Positions 50,901-63,207 of a DNA stretch of 64,000 nucleotides are shown piece after piece. Source of the DNA: Xylocopa sonorina (taxonomy: Eukaryota; Arthropoda; Insecta; Hymenoptera; Apidae); NCBI RefSeq assembly GCF_050948175.1, contig NC_135200.1:9105001-9169000 (forward strand). Direction: 5' to 3'. Made by a program: the position numbers and the translations under genes. Position 1 is the stretch's first letter. Every line of letters starts with the position of its first letter. The notes beneath the pieces were generated by a model. It was given only the letters and a program-made list of their open reading frames with translations. It ran no database searches and was not told the DNA's origin.

Positions 50901-53900
50901 GCGCGGGCCGGTGTTAGACAAAGGGCGAAGGGGTTGGAATTCTCTCGTTTCTTTCTTCATTTTTTTTTTTTTTTTTCTCTTCCGTCAGGGGCTCGCCTTG
51001 AAATAACCACCCGTCGCGGGTTTAGCCGGCGATGGAGTGCACTTATAAGCGAAGTGCAGCCAGGAAGCCAAGCGCATATGGTTGCAGGAGAAACACGCAT
51101 CGAATTCGACGACGGTGCCACGTGTTCGAGGGTCGATGCACCGTTTTCGTTGTTTCGTTCGTTCCTGTCCCCGTTGCCGTACCCACGATGACTCCCTTCG
51201 CACGATGCTACGAGGTGGAGGAGAAGCCAGCATTGGGCTAGGTTAAGCGCGTCCTGTGCTCTCCATCGAGCGTAAACAATGCGTCGAGAGTGGCGGTGAT
51301 TTAAATAACCCTGGCATAACGAACCTTCGGCGGGCGTTTCGGTGGGAAGCGCCGCGTGGTCGATCGTTGCGAAAGGTGCATCGACTCTTTTGTACCGACA
51401 CGTGTTCCCTTCACGTTTCCCTGCGTTTCGAGGGGAGGGGGAGACAATTAATATGTCGTAAAAATGACCAAAATGGGTAAACTTTGAGCGTGGGGTATTG
51501 GGTAGGTTTTCCACTGACCATTTACAGCTAAAATGGTACTGTATATAAGAGAAGATGAAGAAATATAGGAAGGTTAAAAAGTTTGGACTTGTTTTGAGAT
51601 ACTGTTCTTGAAGGGGGAAGTGTAATTAATCTGCAATACGATTGATTGGACTTTTTGCTCCGAACGTGCCTCGGAAGGACAGAGTGTCACTCGTATACAA
51701 GTACTTTGCTCCTTTTTACTTGCAGAGAATTATGAACAGAGCCATTGTAGAGACGAAAGTGTGCTTACTTCCGTTTGCATCAGTGTACACTTGTGGGAGC
51801 CAGTATTGTATAGTAAGAGTAGGTATTATTGCTTCTACGTAGGTGAAGAGATGTGACAAATGAAACAAAAGCCGAATAAAATCTCTGCTGACGGACGAAC
51901 GCGGTTAATTCAGCGCACATAGATAACTGCGTACCATTTCGCAAAAAGGTGAATATGTTTAAATTCTCTCGTCTCCTCTCCAATTGGTTCTACCGCCTCT
52001 CCATCAAAGTCGTCTCGCGAATGAAATTTAACTTCGAGTGACTAATGATCGTGAGCCGCTGGTTTTTGCAGCGGGCCAAGAACGCGTTCGGTGCACCAGG
52101 ATGGCAGGATATCGATTCGACGGGAAAAAAGGGATGCACGATAGTTGGACGATTGCTCTCGACCAGGCGGCGGTACAGAGGAATCGGTGCTTTTGCCAAT
52201 TCCGTCGCGATTTTCCGCCAATGCCGCATTCTGCTGCACGTCTACATATCCTGGAAGCCGATTTACCGATTTGCGTCGGCGGCCATCCGTTTGGTTAGAG
52301 AGATGCGGAGGCGCGAACTTCGCATTTACTATTGCCGCGGAACATTCGCGTTACGAGACAACCGTGCAGGCATTACGATGACCGAAACTTCCTGGTAGCC
52401 GTCCGTCTCGCCAAATCCGCTAGGAAACTTTACCATCCGGATGCGTCAGATCGCAACTATTGAAAGAACTTGCATGTAAAAAGAATTTATGAATACGTTT
52501 GGCTGTGTAGCTGCTTTGAAAAGTGTATTGGTTAGTAGTTGTAGTATTGATCCACTTTGATAAGAGAGAAAGAGAGAGAGAGATGGTAGAAATTGCTTTT
52601 AGAAATTTTAGAGAGTCGAACCGAAAAGAAGTTATTAATGTGTGCACATATATATAACTATACAGTTAAAATGGTGAACAAATTCAATTTCTTCTCCATG
52701 AACTAGTTCATAAATTATTGCAGTACTACCCCCCTGAGGAGGACCGCCAGAATCGATAGAACGCCGGAAACCGTTCTCAAAGTCCGCAGGCTTGTCCAAA
52801 CAAAGAAAAGCGTGGTCTTGCCCCGAAAGAAATGGTCACGGCACGTGGAAATCGTCTGGTATGAGTGGTAACGCGGATTTCACTTTGATTCGGGCTGGTT
52901 CACGCGAGATATCCTGCCCGATAACCGGAGGCCTCCGCAAAATGTTGCGCATTGCGTCTTACAACACGCAGTGCCAGCTATAGCTTCCACCTGCTGGGGT
53001 GCATGCCATCGTCTTCCTCTCTCCCTTTCTCTTTCCCTCTGCAGTCTGCAGGTGGTCAACCCCATGCTTGCCTTCCTCGTTCGGCACCAACTTCCTCCTT
53101 TCCTTCGATCGAAGTCGATCTAACCAATAAGACTCGCGTTTCTTCAAATTTCTCAATTCCAATCGAGTGTTAAACGTTTTCTTACTCTCTCGATGTTCTA
53201 CTTTGCTCCTCGAGAGTAAGAACAATGGAAGGAATGTGTGCTTGGATGTTTGTACAGATGCGTGGATAGCGCTGAAACGTTTACGACGTGGTTAGTTTGA
53301 TTGATCGAACCCCTTCAGCGATGGGCAATTTTGGGTAGATCAACATGGGTGAGGATTTATTTCTTAAACGATGTTACTCCTGTTAACCGTGGATCGTTAT
53401 AGTGGGATGTTCTGTGTACGCTCCATTAATTTTTGTGTTAGTTATTTCAGAGGGATAATACCATTTTCGCATTTACTTTTGCGGAGTAAGGCTTATCTAG
53501 TAACAGACTCTAAGCTCTCGTTTGAAGTGGTTGCGTTATTCATTAGCTTTGGTGTTGAAGCATCGCGTATACCAGTGCAGTATTAACAGATTTACGCACT
53601 GATACAGCGTTGCTGTTGGTCGATACAATCGTTTCGTTGGAATTTATGAATATTTTATTAAAAAGCATGACGAAGTAAAAAAGGCGTAGGTGATAACCGC
53701 AGGATATGCATATTAACGTGACGATAGGTGTCTGTTTTCTTTTCAAGCGAAGCTGATTCATTTCAAAGACCGTAACGGAAACGTTTACGCGTCCCGCGAG
53801 ATTATCGGCCTAGGGAGAACTATCCGGCGGGGGTTTCGAGAGTTCAGTTTCAGTGAAAACTTCAACCCTCGTGGAAAGTGTGCATATTTTTAGGGAGGAA

Positions 53901-56900
53901 GCGGAGCGTTTTTCGAACAGATCCGGTATACAGTCTCGCTTACACCGTTAGTAAAAGCAGATTATATCCACGCCCTGCAGGCCCGCCCTTGCGCGTAAAT
54001 GCTTGTCCTTTCCTCTCTTTCCATACGTGTGTGTTCAGTGTGACAGCTGCGGTGCTTAAAATAGGGGTTCAGTAGTTCAGCAACGTGCACCGTTGCTTTT
54101 GTGCGGCCACGATAACAGGAACATGTGCCGGATAAATCGTCCAACGATTGTCATACTGAATAAACCTGATTTTTCCTTTCAGAGAGCCCGCTGTTCGTTC
54201 CTTGGCCAACGATGATGAACGAACGATCGGGAAATATGTTGGTCTCGTTGCACGACTCTTGATTCTGCTGTTCATTTGTTCATAAATCAGTGGCGAGGTC
54301 TCTGGGCAAGCCTTAGATCGATATTAAAGATTGTTTTAGTTTTTTTCTGGAGTATTTTCGCTTTACAATGTATGTCGCATGATTATTATTTTATAAATGA
54401 TTCTTATCGCTGTGTTTTAGTATTATGTTGCTTGTTTGATTGAGTATCGAATACCATATTGGACGAATTATACGGAAAATTTGAGCCAAATTGGTGAACC
54501 AAAGATCGTATACACCCCTTGTGGGGTTGGTAATCGATGCGTTCGATATAGGGCTATTAGTGACTCATAAATTTCATTGGCAGCTAAATACCGTCTCTAT
54601 TTCATCCAAATTGAAAGGAAGAGGTAACACAGATGCTCGTTATAATCAATGTAGTATAAATACTCTTCCAAATTTTACAAAAAGGAATTTTTTATAGAAG
54701 AAAGAAACTCTAAATTATTAGAATTATATGCTAAATGAAATCTCACACATTGTATTTTAATTTTAGTTCTGCTTGACTACGGGTGGGATTTGGATTGAAT
54801 TCTTCTGTTGGTTTTTGTTGCTACCCTTCGAAAAGAAATATAAATGATTTCTAATCCGTTCATTGATCGAATTCCGTCTGGTTACCAACCGACAAAACAC
54901 GTTGCTATATCATTAAACTACGGACATCCACTTCGCAGACAAAAAGGTGAACCGAGCAGACCCGTCTGAATACCTTTCACCCTTTTGAACATTTTTATGA
55001 CTTCCTTCGTCCGTGTATAACGTAAACGTATAATAAATTGAAATTCAGATTACGTAAAATTTCACACACAGTCGCCGATTCAATTCAAACACTTAAATTT
55101 ATTATCAGCTGCAAGAAAGTAATTTATATGGAAATTTAATGGTTCGAGTATTTTAAAATTGTACGAACTTTCGTGAATTCTAATAAAGATTAACATATGA
55201 TAATGCATCACGTTCACATTGAAATTGTACAAGTGCAGATTTTATAAAATAATAGCAAAGAAATACAATGAAACGAGATAATTAAATAATTCTAACAGTT
55301 TAGTAAACAGTTGTAAAATTTGTCGACCATTTGTCAAACATTTCTCCGTCTTTGCATTCAGGGAACGCCGCAGCTTTTAAGACGTTCGAAGAAAGTCATA
55401 TCTTACGAACAGACGTAATGTTTCCATTCGTGAAAAATGTTCTTTCGAACTTTAACAGTTTCTAGGGCATTGTAAAATTTTCTGTGCTCCGCGTAGTGTT
55501 TCGCGGTTTGAATATCGGTCCGCGGTGACGTAAACTTTTCGACCGAATCGGAAATTCAAAGGAGGCTGCATAAAATGCAGGACGAATGCAGGCAGCGGCT
55601 CTGATTTATGCGAGCGAAGCTGTGATATTCGCTTGTCCAAATTATGGGATCGTGGTTTCCGCTTTGAAATTCTGAAAACCGGATAAACACAGAGCAGAAA
55701 GTATCACACAGCATTCAGAGTATCCACGGTTTCACGTAGAGATTATTTAAGCCTTTGAAAGTATTTGCGGGTGATTAAATGTTTGAATTTCTGCTATCCA
55801 AAATCATTCACATCCGTTAAATATACATATAGAATATACAATACTACAAGTCGAAATACACTTCTCATAGAATTGTACAATATAGGACACAATTATTTCC
55901 TATTCGCTTAGCAACATTTTTGAAAAATTTCATTTGAAAAATTATGTCACGCAGGAAATTCTCTGCTAGTGGAAATATATTTCCTAATTTCTAGCTACCG
56001 TAATTATCTCGTATTTAGCTTTTACAGTTAGCACATCATTACCACGCTGACGACACTGCAAAGCTATGCAAATAACACCACCAGATTCATATATCTTACT
56101 ATACGTAACACACTGCATATAATATTTAATATCCAACATATCCTACAAAATTCTATAATAATTTAACATCACTCCAGCAATGCTAAAGTAATAATGTTCA
56201 GAAGGTTCGCGTATACATATAATCAAATGCAATGAAAATCATGTAATGTAAAGTTAATAACGATAACAGAAATTGACGTTGTCTAGAGCGTAAAAATCCT
56301 GTAGGATACTCATACTGTGCATTCAGTATCCAAGAGCAGGGGCTGCGTAAGAGCAGCCCCTCGTTGTGCTCCACTTATTAAAGCTCTTCGAGTGTCGCTC
56401 TTCGAGCAGCTATAAGCAGCGAGCATGAAGCTGCTGCTTCTTATTTCAGCCTGGCCGCATTAAAGTTCCGTCTTATTTCGGCGCCTCGGAGGAACCGAGT
56501 AATCGGCTTGTTTCATTTTTTTTCCCTGGCGGGCCGTCTCGTCTGGAAAAACGCGTCGTCAGACTTATTCTCGCTGCTCTTCATTTTCACGCCCGCATTT
56601 TATATAATACGGCAACCTGTTGTACACTTTATCTCATTACGCTACAAATTCTATGGAACCAAGGAAGTTTCATACGTGAACGTATAACCTTTTCCATATT
56701 TATATACTTATAAAATATTTAGTGGGGCTAAATATTTTACGATTATTTTTTACATATGTGTACTGTCCTTTGCCTTTTTTTATTGTAAACGAAACATCTC
56801 GATATCTTTGTATGCAGCAAGAATATTCGTTCTCATACGTCTGCTTCATTATCCCGGGTATCAGCATCTCGAGCGAACGTCTTAATTATTTCAGACGATA

Positions 56901-59900
56901 TGCTCGCGTTTCGTACCTTCGAATAAATATTGCATCAGCGGCTTTTCTCACGTTCATTGCAAATTGAAACGTTAAACAACGAAATCTCAAGGTAACGGGT
57001 AACGGTTCGTCGAGAAGGAATAATTGTCTCGGTTATTTTACTTTCAACGATTTAATTTCGTTTTCGTACGTGTTTACTTTACCCCGAGACGTGCGAAAAT
57101 CGTATTGTAACACGGCGAAAGGGATAATAAATCGTTACCGAGCTGGTTATTTCTAATAAATTATTCATAAGACATTCGTCTATGCATAGATGCACGTTTC
57201 AACGCTACGCGGATAAGACGATTCTGTTCTCCATTCGCGACTGTATCCATGGTTGCACTGGTACCGCAGAGTGCAATTTTGTGTGTCAACGCGAACCACT
57301 CGTTACCGTATCGCATCGCGTGGGACTCGCAGACACTGATGGATTTCAAAGCAAAATAAATGGTGGTCCTCAAGACGCAGCCAAAGCGAAATTATGTTAC
57401 GTTCCGGAAATAAAAAGGTGCATCGTTCGTTTACCCCGGGCAAACTAATTTCAGTTTGATTAACGATGCACGCCTTTATCCAGTGATGAATTAGCATAAA
57501 ATTTTGCGGCTACTTTTTTGTGTGTCTTATCGTTCCATTTGCTCGTCGCGTCATTTCGTTCCATCGAATTTTTCTCGACCGCAATTCTATACTTCGTTTT
57601 ATTCGATGAAACTTTTCTCGCGTCTGAAATTAATGAAAAATGTTGACGAACATCCGCGAAACGCTCCACCAGGCAGAAACTATAAACTTCGAGTAAAAAT
57701 GGTGTTCGCAGGAAGATATTCCCGTGAGAAAAAACGAAGATACCGCTATCTAGTGCATACCACGTAATCCAATCGTTAAACTCGGGAAATTGTATGTTTT
57801 TTCGAACGAAAGTGTATTTTATCGTACCTGTAATTCATCATCGTCGAGCTAACGCGACTGATTACAGATTACACGACGAAGAGACGAGGAATTGTCAACC
57901 CAGCAAGACCGTCTAACGATAAGTCGATGCTTCGAATATAATAGTAGGCTATTTCTTCTTTTTTGCCTCTTCTTACTCGTTTCTTTTTTCCCCCAACAAG
58001 ACGAGACTCCAAAGAGAGAGAAAATACGGTGCTTAGGAAAATTATTATCGGGACGACCATCGATTATTGTTTCAGCGGTCGTTATAATTTATCGACTCGC
58101 AGACCTAGTTCCTCGTTACTCTTGCTGGGTCTTATTTAACGGGAAGGTGGTTTCTTTCATCGCATTATTCTTCCGAGCATATCGTAAAACAGAGTCCCAT
58201 AAATCGTCTAGTCCGCGAGTATGGTTTCATTTTTTTATTACCGTGCTGTGAACAATCTCATTTATTATTGATTTATGCAGTTCCAATAGCCTGCTCTAAT
58301 CGAGCAATTTTTTAAAATTATAAATTAACGAGTCACAGATTGATTACTTTTCTTAAAATCGCATATAGGTACACACTAATTACTATCTTGTGTACATTCA
58401 TACAATAATTTATAATAAAGATTCATTAAAAATCCACTGTAAATGTTGTTAAGCGCGAGTTTACACGATGCACGTAATAAAATCACGTTAATTCTCTCTT
58501 TATTTTCGCAACAGTTTAATAGCTGAGGCTCGTAAAAAGCTCTCGAAACTAAGATCGAAATAATCCCAGCAGAGAAACAAGATATAACTTTCTGGTACCA
58601 GTGGAAATGTTTGTTTTCCTTTCCGCAGCTCTTTTGAGATTAAAAATGTTTCGACAGCGATGGCTAAACACTTGTACAGCTGAAGAGGAGGCGACTTTTC
58701 TCGGGAATAATCCTATCTCAGATACTCCAATTAGGGTGCATTAGCGTGTTAATGCTCGAACCAGATTTAAATGAAGCTTAACTGCATTAGTGTCACTTAT
58801 AATTTGCGACGTTAATTTCCTACTATGTTATCCGTCTGTCTCGTTATCAGAGCTAAATGGAAGTTAATACAGGTTGTTGTTAAATAAATTTAGCACAAAG
58901 TTCTTCGTTATACCATTTGTGCAGTTATTCTTATAATAGCTTTTACTCCATTTTAACAAATTATTTTTGAAAATTGGAGAGAAACCAAAGAAACAAGAAG
59001 TATTCATTGAAAATTGAAATGTAGAAAGATTCTTTCAACCCCAGCTGCCAAAGCGTTCCTCTGGGTCCTCCGGCGATTCAGTGCGGATCCCAAAAATGCC
59101 GCGAAGCAACTGAAAATGGTTCATAAAGTTATAATTTACAAGCGCGTACGCGCATTATGCTCGAATTCCATGCAACAACTCGATGAGTCATGGGGTTTAG
59201 GCGCGCATAATTTACGGGGCACCAAAAGGATGAAGATGGAGAGAAAGAAAAGAATGCGAACAGCCGGATGCCGTGGAGCGGAGTCACATGGACGTAAGCC
59301 GACACGTGCACCCTCTTTTCTGACACGGTTCGATGATTTTTAAGACGGGGAGGCGAACGCGGCGGACTTTCTCATCGATTAACCGACGTATCCACCGTCG
59401 CGACTCAACCCGTTTCCCTCGATCATTCTCTTTGTTTCATGCCTAATGGTCCCACGCACACTTCCTCTCTTTCTTAATTACCTTTCAAACTTTGCTTCGT
59501 CTTTTCTTTCGCTGCGACTTCGATAATCGTGCCGGGTATTGGTAAAGTAAATTTTTGCCGCGTAAACGGTCGTTATTCATGGATGTGTGCAATCGTTGAT
59601 AATACTGTTCTTATCGACCACGTCAATAACTACCTGCGAGCAATTTATGGCACGTTGAATGTTCATTTGGAAGGAAATTATTAAGCGGCAATTTCACGCG
59701 CGGTTATCACGATTTTTCGTTACGTTACTCTATTTCTTTCTCTCCGATGGGACATGGAAATTTATGAAAATATCCTCTCGAAATCGAATTCGAATTGTGC
59801 CGATTATCATAAGCGTATGATCAATTTATCGCCGCGTATCTTCCAACAGTACAATTGAACTACGTATTGAAATTCTCTCTCTCGATCTTTTCCAGAGATC

Positions 59901-62900
59901 CTCCAGGAGCCGCGCTTCACCACTCAGCCTTCCAGCAGCGGCAATATACTTAGCGAGAATCGACCGAAATTTCTGCAGTGTCAAGCGAGAGGTGAGTAAG
60001 GAAATTCGAGGAGATCCAATCGACGGAAACGGTGATTTCAAATTTATTAAAGAATCCCTTCCTATCAATTTCACTTGAGGCATTATACATATTCCAACGA
60101 TGAATGGATCGAGGAGACTTCTCTGCGAAATTTCGCGCGACAATCTTCTTCGCATGACGTGCATAATTTAATATCGAAATTTCATTTTTCAGTAGATTTT
60201 ATATTAACCTTCCTAATTGCATATCAAGTTTAAGGTGAAGATCAAATAACATATTCGTAGAATTTTCAATTCATGACATAGGAATTTCGATATTCGTTGA
60301 ATCTTAATGCACAGATCGCAGTTAAAACGGGGTGATGTTCGTTTCTTGAAGATGTAATTCTTCGCGTTTTTTTCGGGATTTTCCATGTTTAATGGTCCGT
60401 CGAAACTGCCAAAATTTCCAACGTCAGGTTCGCGTCTCCATTGTTCTCACGAAATATCGGATAACAGCCGGATGAGACGGTGACCAGATGAAGTCTTATA
60501 GTTGCAGCTTGGTGCCTGGTAACGTGATCGTATGACCCTGTACTAATAGTATTAGGTCGCTGTATGGCGTGTATATTATAATATGCGGCTCGAGTAAACG
60601 AGAAATGCCCATGGTATTCGCGAGCCAAAGAAACACCTCTAATTGTCGTCATTCGTGGCATTTAAACTTGCAACGAGGCAATGGAGCAACTACTTGCAAC
60701 GAATATGAATATATGAGTCATAAAAAAAGAAAGACAGTGGGAGCATGTAAACGTAGTTTGTAAAACGGATCTATTTTCAGTTTAGCAAACGGTGGTCCCA
60801 AGGCTAAGACTAAATGGTGTGCACATGGTCGTATTTTGTTCGCAGGGAATCCTCAGCCGAAATACAAGTGGTTCAAGGATGGGGCGCCTCTCAGCAACGA
60901 GCTCACTTCGGAGCCTTATTTTCGAATACATAGCACTCGCAGAGAAGACGCGGGAGTGTACCACTGTGTGGCCACGAACGATGTGGGATCTATATTTAGC
61001 GAAAGAATTACATTTGCAATTGCCTGTACGTATCAGCTCGATGTGACCATATAATGACACTCGCAAACAATCTTATCGTTTAACACACCAGCTTGGAATA
61101 GTCAGAGGATCGACGACCGAATGGGAAAGAGATTACTCTTCGAGAATTGTACATTGTGTAAGAGATTACACCTCGAAACAGTTAATGATCTTTTTCTATC
61201 TATAAAGTGTAACAAATCGAAACCAGAAAACACCCAGTTTCAGAATCGAACGACAAAACTACTTGGGTCCGTAACTGTGAATAATAAATATGTCGTTCTA
61301 TATTGCACACCAAACTAGATGTCATATCGTGTAGGACACGATGCTCTGATTATTACGAGCGGCATATTTCGCAGCATCATGAAAGTAACACCGTAACATT
61401 ATCCTGTCCAGATATGGGGGTGTTCGAGGACCTCACGGAGAGAATAGTGAGCGTGAAATCGGGCAGCGCGGCTGTCTTAACTCTGCCACCGATAGAAAGT
61501 CACCCTGCACCTGACGTTACGTGGTTCACATCCGATGGTTCGTTGCTGTACGGCATAAAGTACGCGGCTGTTCATCACACGTTGCTTATCTTGAATGCAT
61601 CCGAGAGCGACCAAGGCCTGTATAGGTTCGTATCGAACTGCACAGCCGATTGGAGAACGTACTTCGCGTAGATGCGCAAGAACATGTGGTTACTTTTAAA
61701 ACTTGAATTTCACAAGCCATTTTCTCTGAATACAAATCTTCATTTGTCGCATATTTAAAGAAAATGTTCCTTCTACACGTTACCATGTTAAACAGGGCCA
61801 GAGCCATCAATACGCAATTGGGTAAAGAAGAGAACAGCCCGTTCTTCAAGCTGCAAGTCACGGAAGATGCTAACACCGATGTGCCACCTACTATCATAGT
61901 AAAGCCAGAAGACACGCAGATTATCAAGGATCAGGATGTCACCTACATACATTGCATAGCTAACGCTAGGTAGTTTTGGGTTCTTATAGAAAAATGTCGA
62001 AAATCTAGTGTACGGTTTAAAGAAGATACACAGAATGGTGAAAAAATTAATGATTTCCAGTAATTATTCTAAGGATACTCAACAAAATGATATTGATTTT
62101 GATATTAGATTATTTTCTAAGCTACCAATTAACAATTCTGTTCTCGACAATTTTCAAAATAGTCTTATCAAAGGATTTGCTCGAGAGAGAAATGTTTGAG
62201 ATGTATTCATACGATTTCAGATCCCTTCACGAGTTGCGAACTTTGTGGACAAAAGACGGAATCCCCATCGAGAACTCGAGAATATCGTACAGTTTTAACG
62301 ACTCGTGGAATAGAACTTTGGCGTTGATATCGGCAAATATAACTTACACCGGTGTATACTCTTGCCACGTGTATTTAAGGAGCGGTGGATATCCAACAGT
62401 GAACGCCAGTGCGAAAGTTGTGGTGTATGGTAAGAACGATTCGTCGATTTCCGTTCTAATATCAGAAGAGCAATTTGCTTTCTTAAATGATACAAATTTA
62501 AGTGCTTTGCATTTTTCTATTTCAAAGTTTGAATTTCTTATTTCATGTGCTGGGGAATTCTATCTAAATCCTTTAATAATTAATATCAGTTATTAATTTA
62601 CGTTATCATCGTTTTAGAGAAACCAACATTCATTACGGAATTGAAGCGGGAGACTCTTAGCGATTACGGATCAACTGTAACATTACCGTGCGACGCTGTC
62701 GGCGTTCCGCCTCCCAAAATCACTTGGTTTCGAAACGCTGAACCTGTTGACCACCTGCTTGGATCTAGGTGTGACTTTCGCAGACAACACTAATAACTAA
62801 AACTTGCTGTTTTTTCATTTTCCATACATTTACAGATACGCAATGGAAGAGGATGGATCTCTAACAATTAAAAAATTAACTATGGGTGACTCGGGAATGT

Positions 62901-63207
62901 TCCAGTGTCTAGCTTCGAACGAAGCTGGCGAAGCGTCCAGTTACACTTGGCTGAAAGCAAAAAGTTAGTACCGTGACCCAGAAGGGTTCCGTACGATCAT
63001 TCAATATATGATAATTATCTTTTGTTTTTTTTTGTTTCGTTAGTCAAACGATTTTTGTTTGTACTTATCATAAATGACGTGTTTTTTATGGGGCAGAAGG
63101 ATTAGAAAGCAGAGCGAAAAACAGAGTTGCCCGCTGGGCAGCTGGCTACAATGTAGTCAGAGTTCGCCAATCTGATCGCCGTTTTAAGTTCTCTCAATAT
63201 CCAGACA
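32953..63207 (+). CDS. sdk: Sidekick, immunoglobulin/FnIII cell-adhesion receptor (5' part only)
   Basis: Sidekick is a large homophilic adhesion protein, important in the Drosophila eye and at tricellular junctions and in vertebrate synaptic layering. Coding exons here are 32953-33070 (signal peptide), 59896-59991, 60846-61025, 61412-61625, 61796-61969, 62221-62429, 62618-62768 and 62836-62963, with a possible further exon 63097-63207. All phases agree, giving about 423 residues before that possible exon. The order is a signal peptide ending near SACATG; EPRFTTQPSSSG; an Ig domain with KYKWFKDG and DAGVYHCVATND; an Ig-like domain starting YMGVFED; ARAINTQLGKEE and HCIANAR; an Ig domain with LWTKDG and YSCHVYLRSGGYP; and one with CDAVGVPPPKITWFRN and FQCLASNEAGE. 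These match Drosophila Sidekick in order. The remaining Ig, FnIII, membrane and cytoplasmic parts lie outside the window. Donors GTTCGT (61626) and GTTAGT (62964) depart from the usual GTAAGT/GTGAGT form. Confidence 0.94.
41231..41268. repeat. GC-rich inverted repeat (hairpin)
   Basis: CAGGGGC at 41239-41245 and GCCCCTG at 41254-41260 form a perfect 7-bp stem with an 8-base loop. AGCC at 41231-41234 and GGCT at 41265-41268 can add an outer 4-bp stem across a symmetric 4x4 internal loop. It lies in a CpG-rich island of the sidekick intron. Confidence 0.5.
43415..43492. repeat. Polypyrimidine tract
   Basis: Nearly 80 bases made up mostly of C and T on the plus strand, with few purines, at the edge of a GC-rich island in the sidekick intron. 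Confidence 0.6.
44045..44116. repeat. Diverged 36-bp tandem duplication
   Basis: AACAATACGGCTATAAAG at 44045 recurs as AACAATGCGGCTATAAAG at 44081, exactly 36 bases later. One base differs in the first 18, the following GAACC/ATACC is similar, and the rest of the unit has diverged. It is a small old local duplication. Confidence 0.7.
46389..46440 (+). promoter_or_regulatory. Three 10-bp tandem repeats next to a YY1-like GCCATTTTGG box
   Basis: GGTTGAGGAA, GGTTGGGGTA and GGTTGAGGAT occupy 46389-46418 with an exact 10-base period. CGCGAGCGCCATTTTGG follows immediately, and TATAAATA lies at 46335-46342. Such a cluster in a CpG-rich island could be an alternative promoter or enhancer within the sidekick intron. 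No transcript evidence is available. Confidence 0.4.
52563..52582. repeat. (GA)n microsatellite
   Basis: About 20 bases of GA dinucleotides with a single interruption, in the sidekick intron. Confidence 0.8.
56333..56406. repeat. Compound direct and inverted short repeats
   Basis: AAGAGCAG occurs at 56333 and 56349, and GCTCTTCGAG at 56383 and 56397. GCTCTT is the reverse complement of AAGAGC, so the left and right pairs can form alternative stems. GGGCTG (56340-56345) and CAGCCC (56354-56359) also form a 6-bp hairpin with an 8-base loop. Confidence 0.5.
63097..63207 (+). CDS. sdk: Possible extra or cassette exon of sidekick (37 codons)
   Basis: After the exon ending at 62963 (phase 1), a segment with acceptor GGGGCAG and donor GTAAGA is open in the matching frame and also leaves in phase 1. 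Its 111 bases can be included or skipped without shifting the frame. It encodes a basic stretch (KGLESRAKNRVARWAAG, then RRFKFSQYPD) that I do not recall from Drosophila Sidekick, where the next Ig domain follows soon after the WLRVK motif. It may be an alternative exon or chance; its splice sites and phase are the only support. Confidence 0.45.

Larger units (their letters stand above)
33071..59895 (+). other. Giant first intron of sidekick (26.8 kb)
   Basis: It opens with GTGAGT and closes with a pyrimidine-rich TTTTCCAG. No coding exon is supported inside. The DNA alternates between AT-rich stretches and GC/CpG-rich islands at about 36400-36800, 37350-37750, 39100-39660, 41000-41550, 43000-43760, 45750-46450, 48500-50300, 50650-52450 and 52730-53200. 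The islands produce long overlapping frames on both strands, which reflects low stop frequency rather than genes. The islands are candidate enhancers or alternative promoters of sidekick. Confidence 0.8.

Noticed and set aside
59014..59343. 109-codon plus-strand frame shortly before sidekick exon 2
   Set aside because: It begins at TTG, not ATG, lacks a family match, and does not join sidekick exons in phase.
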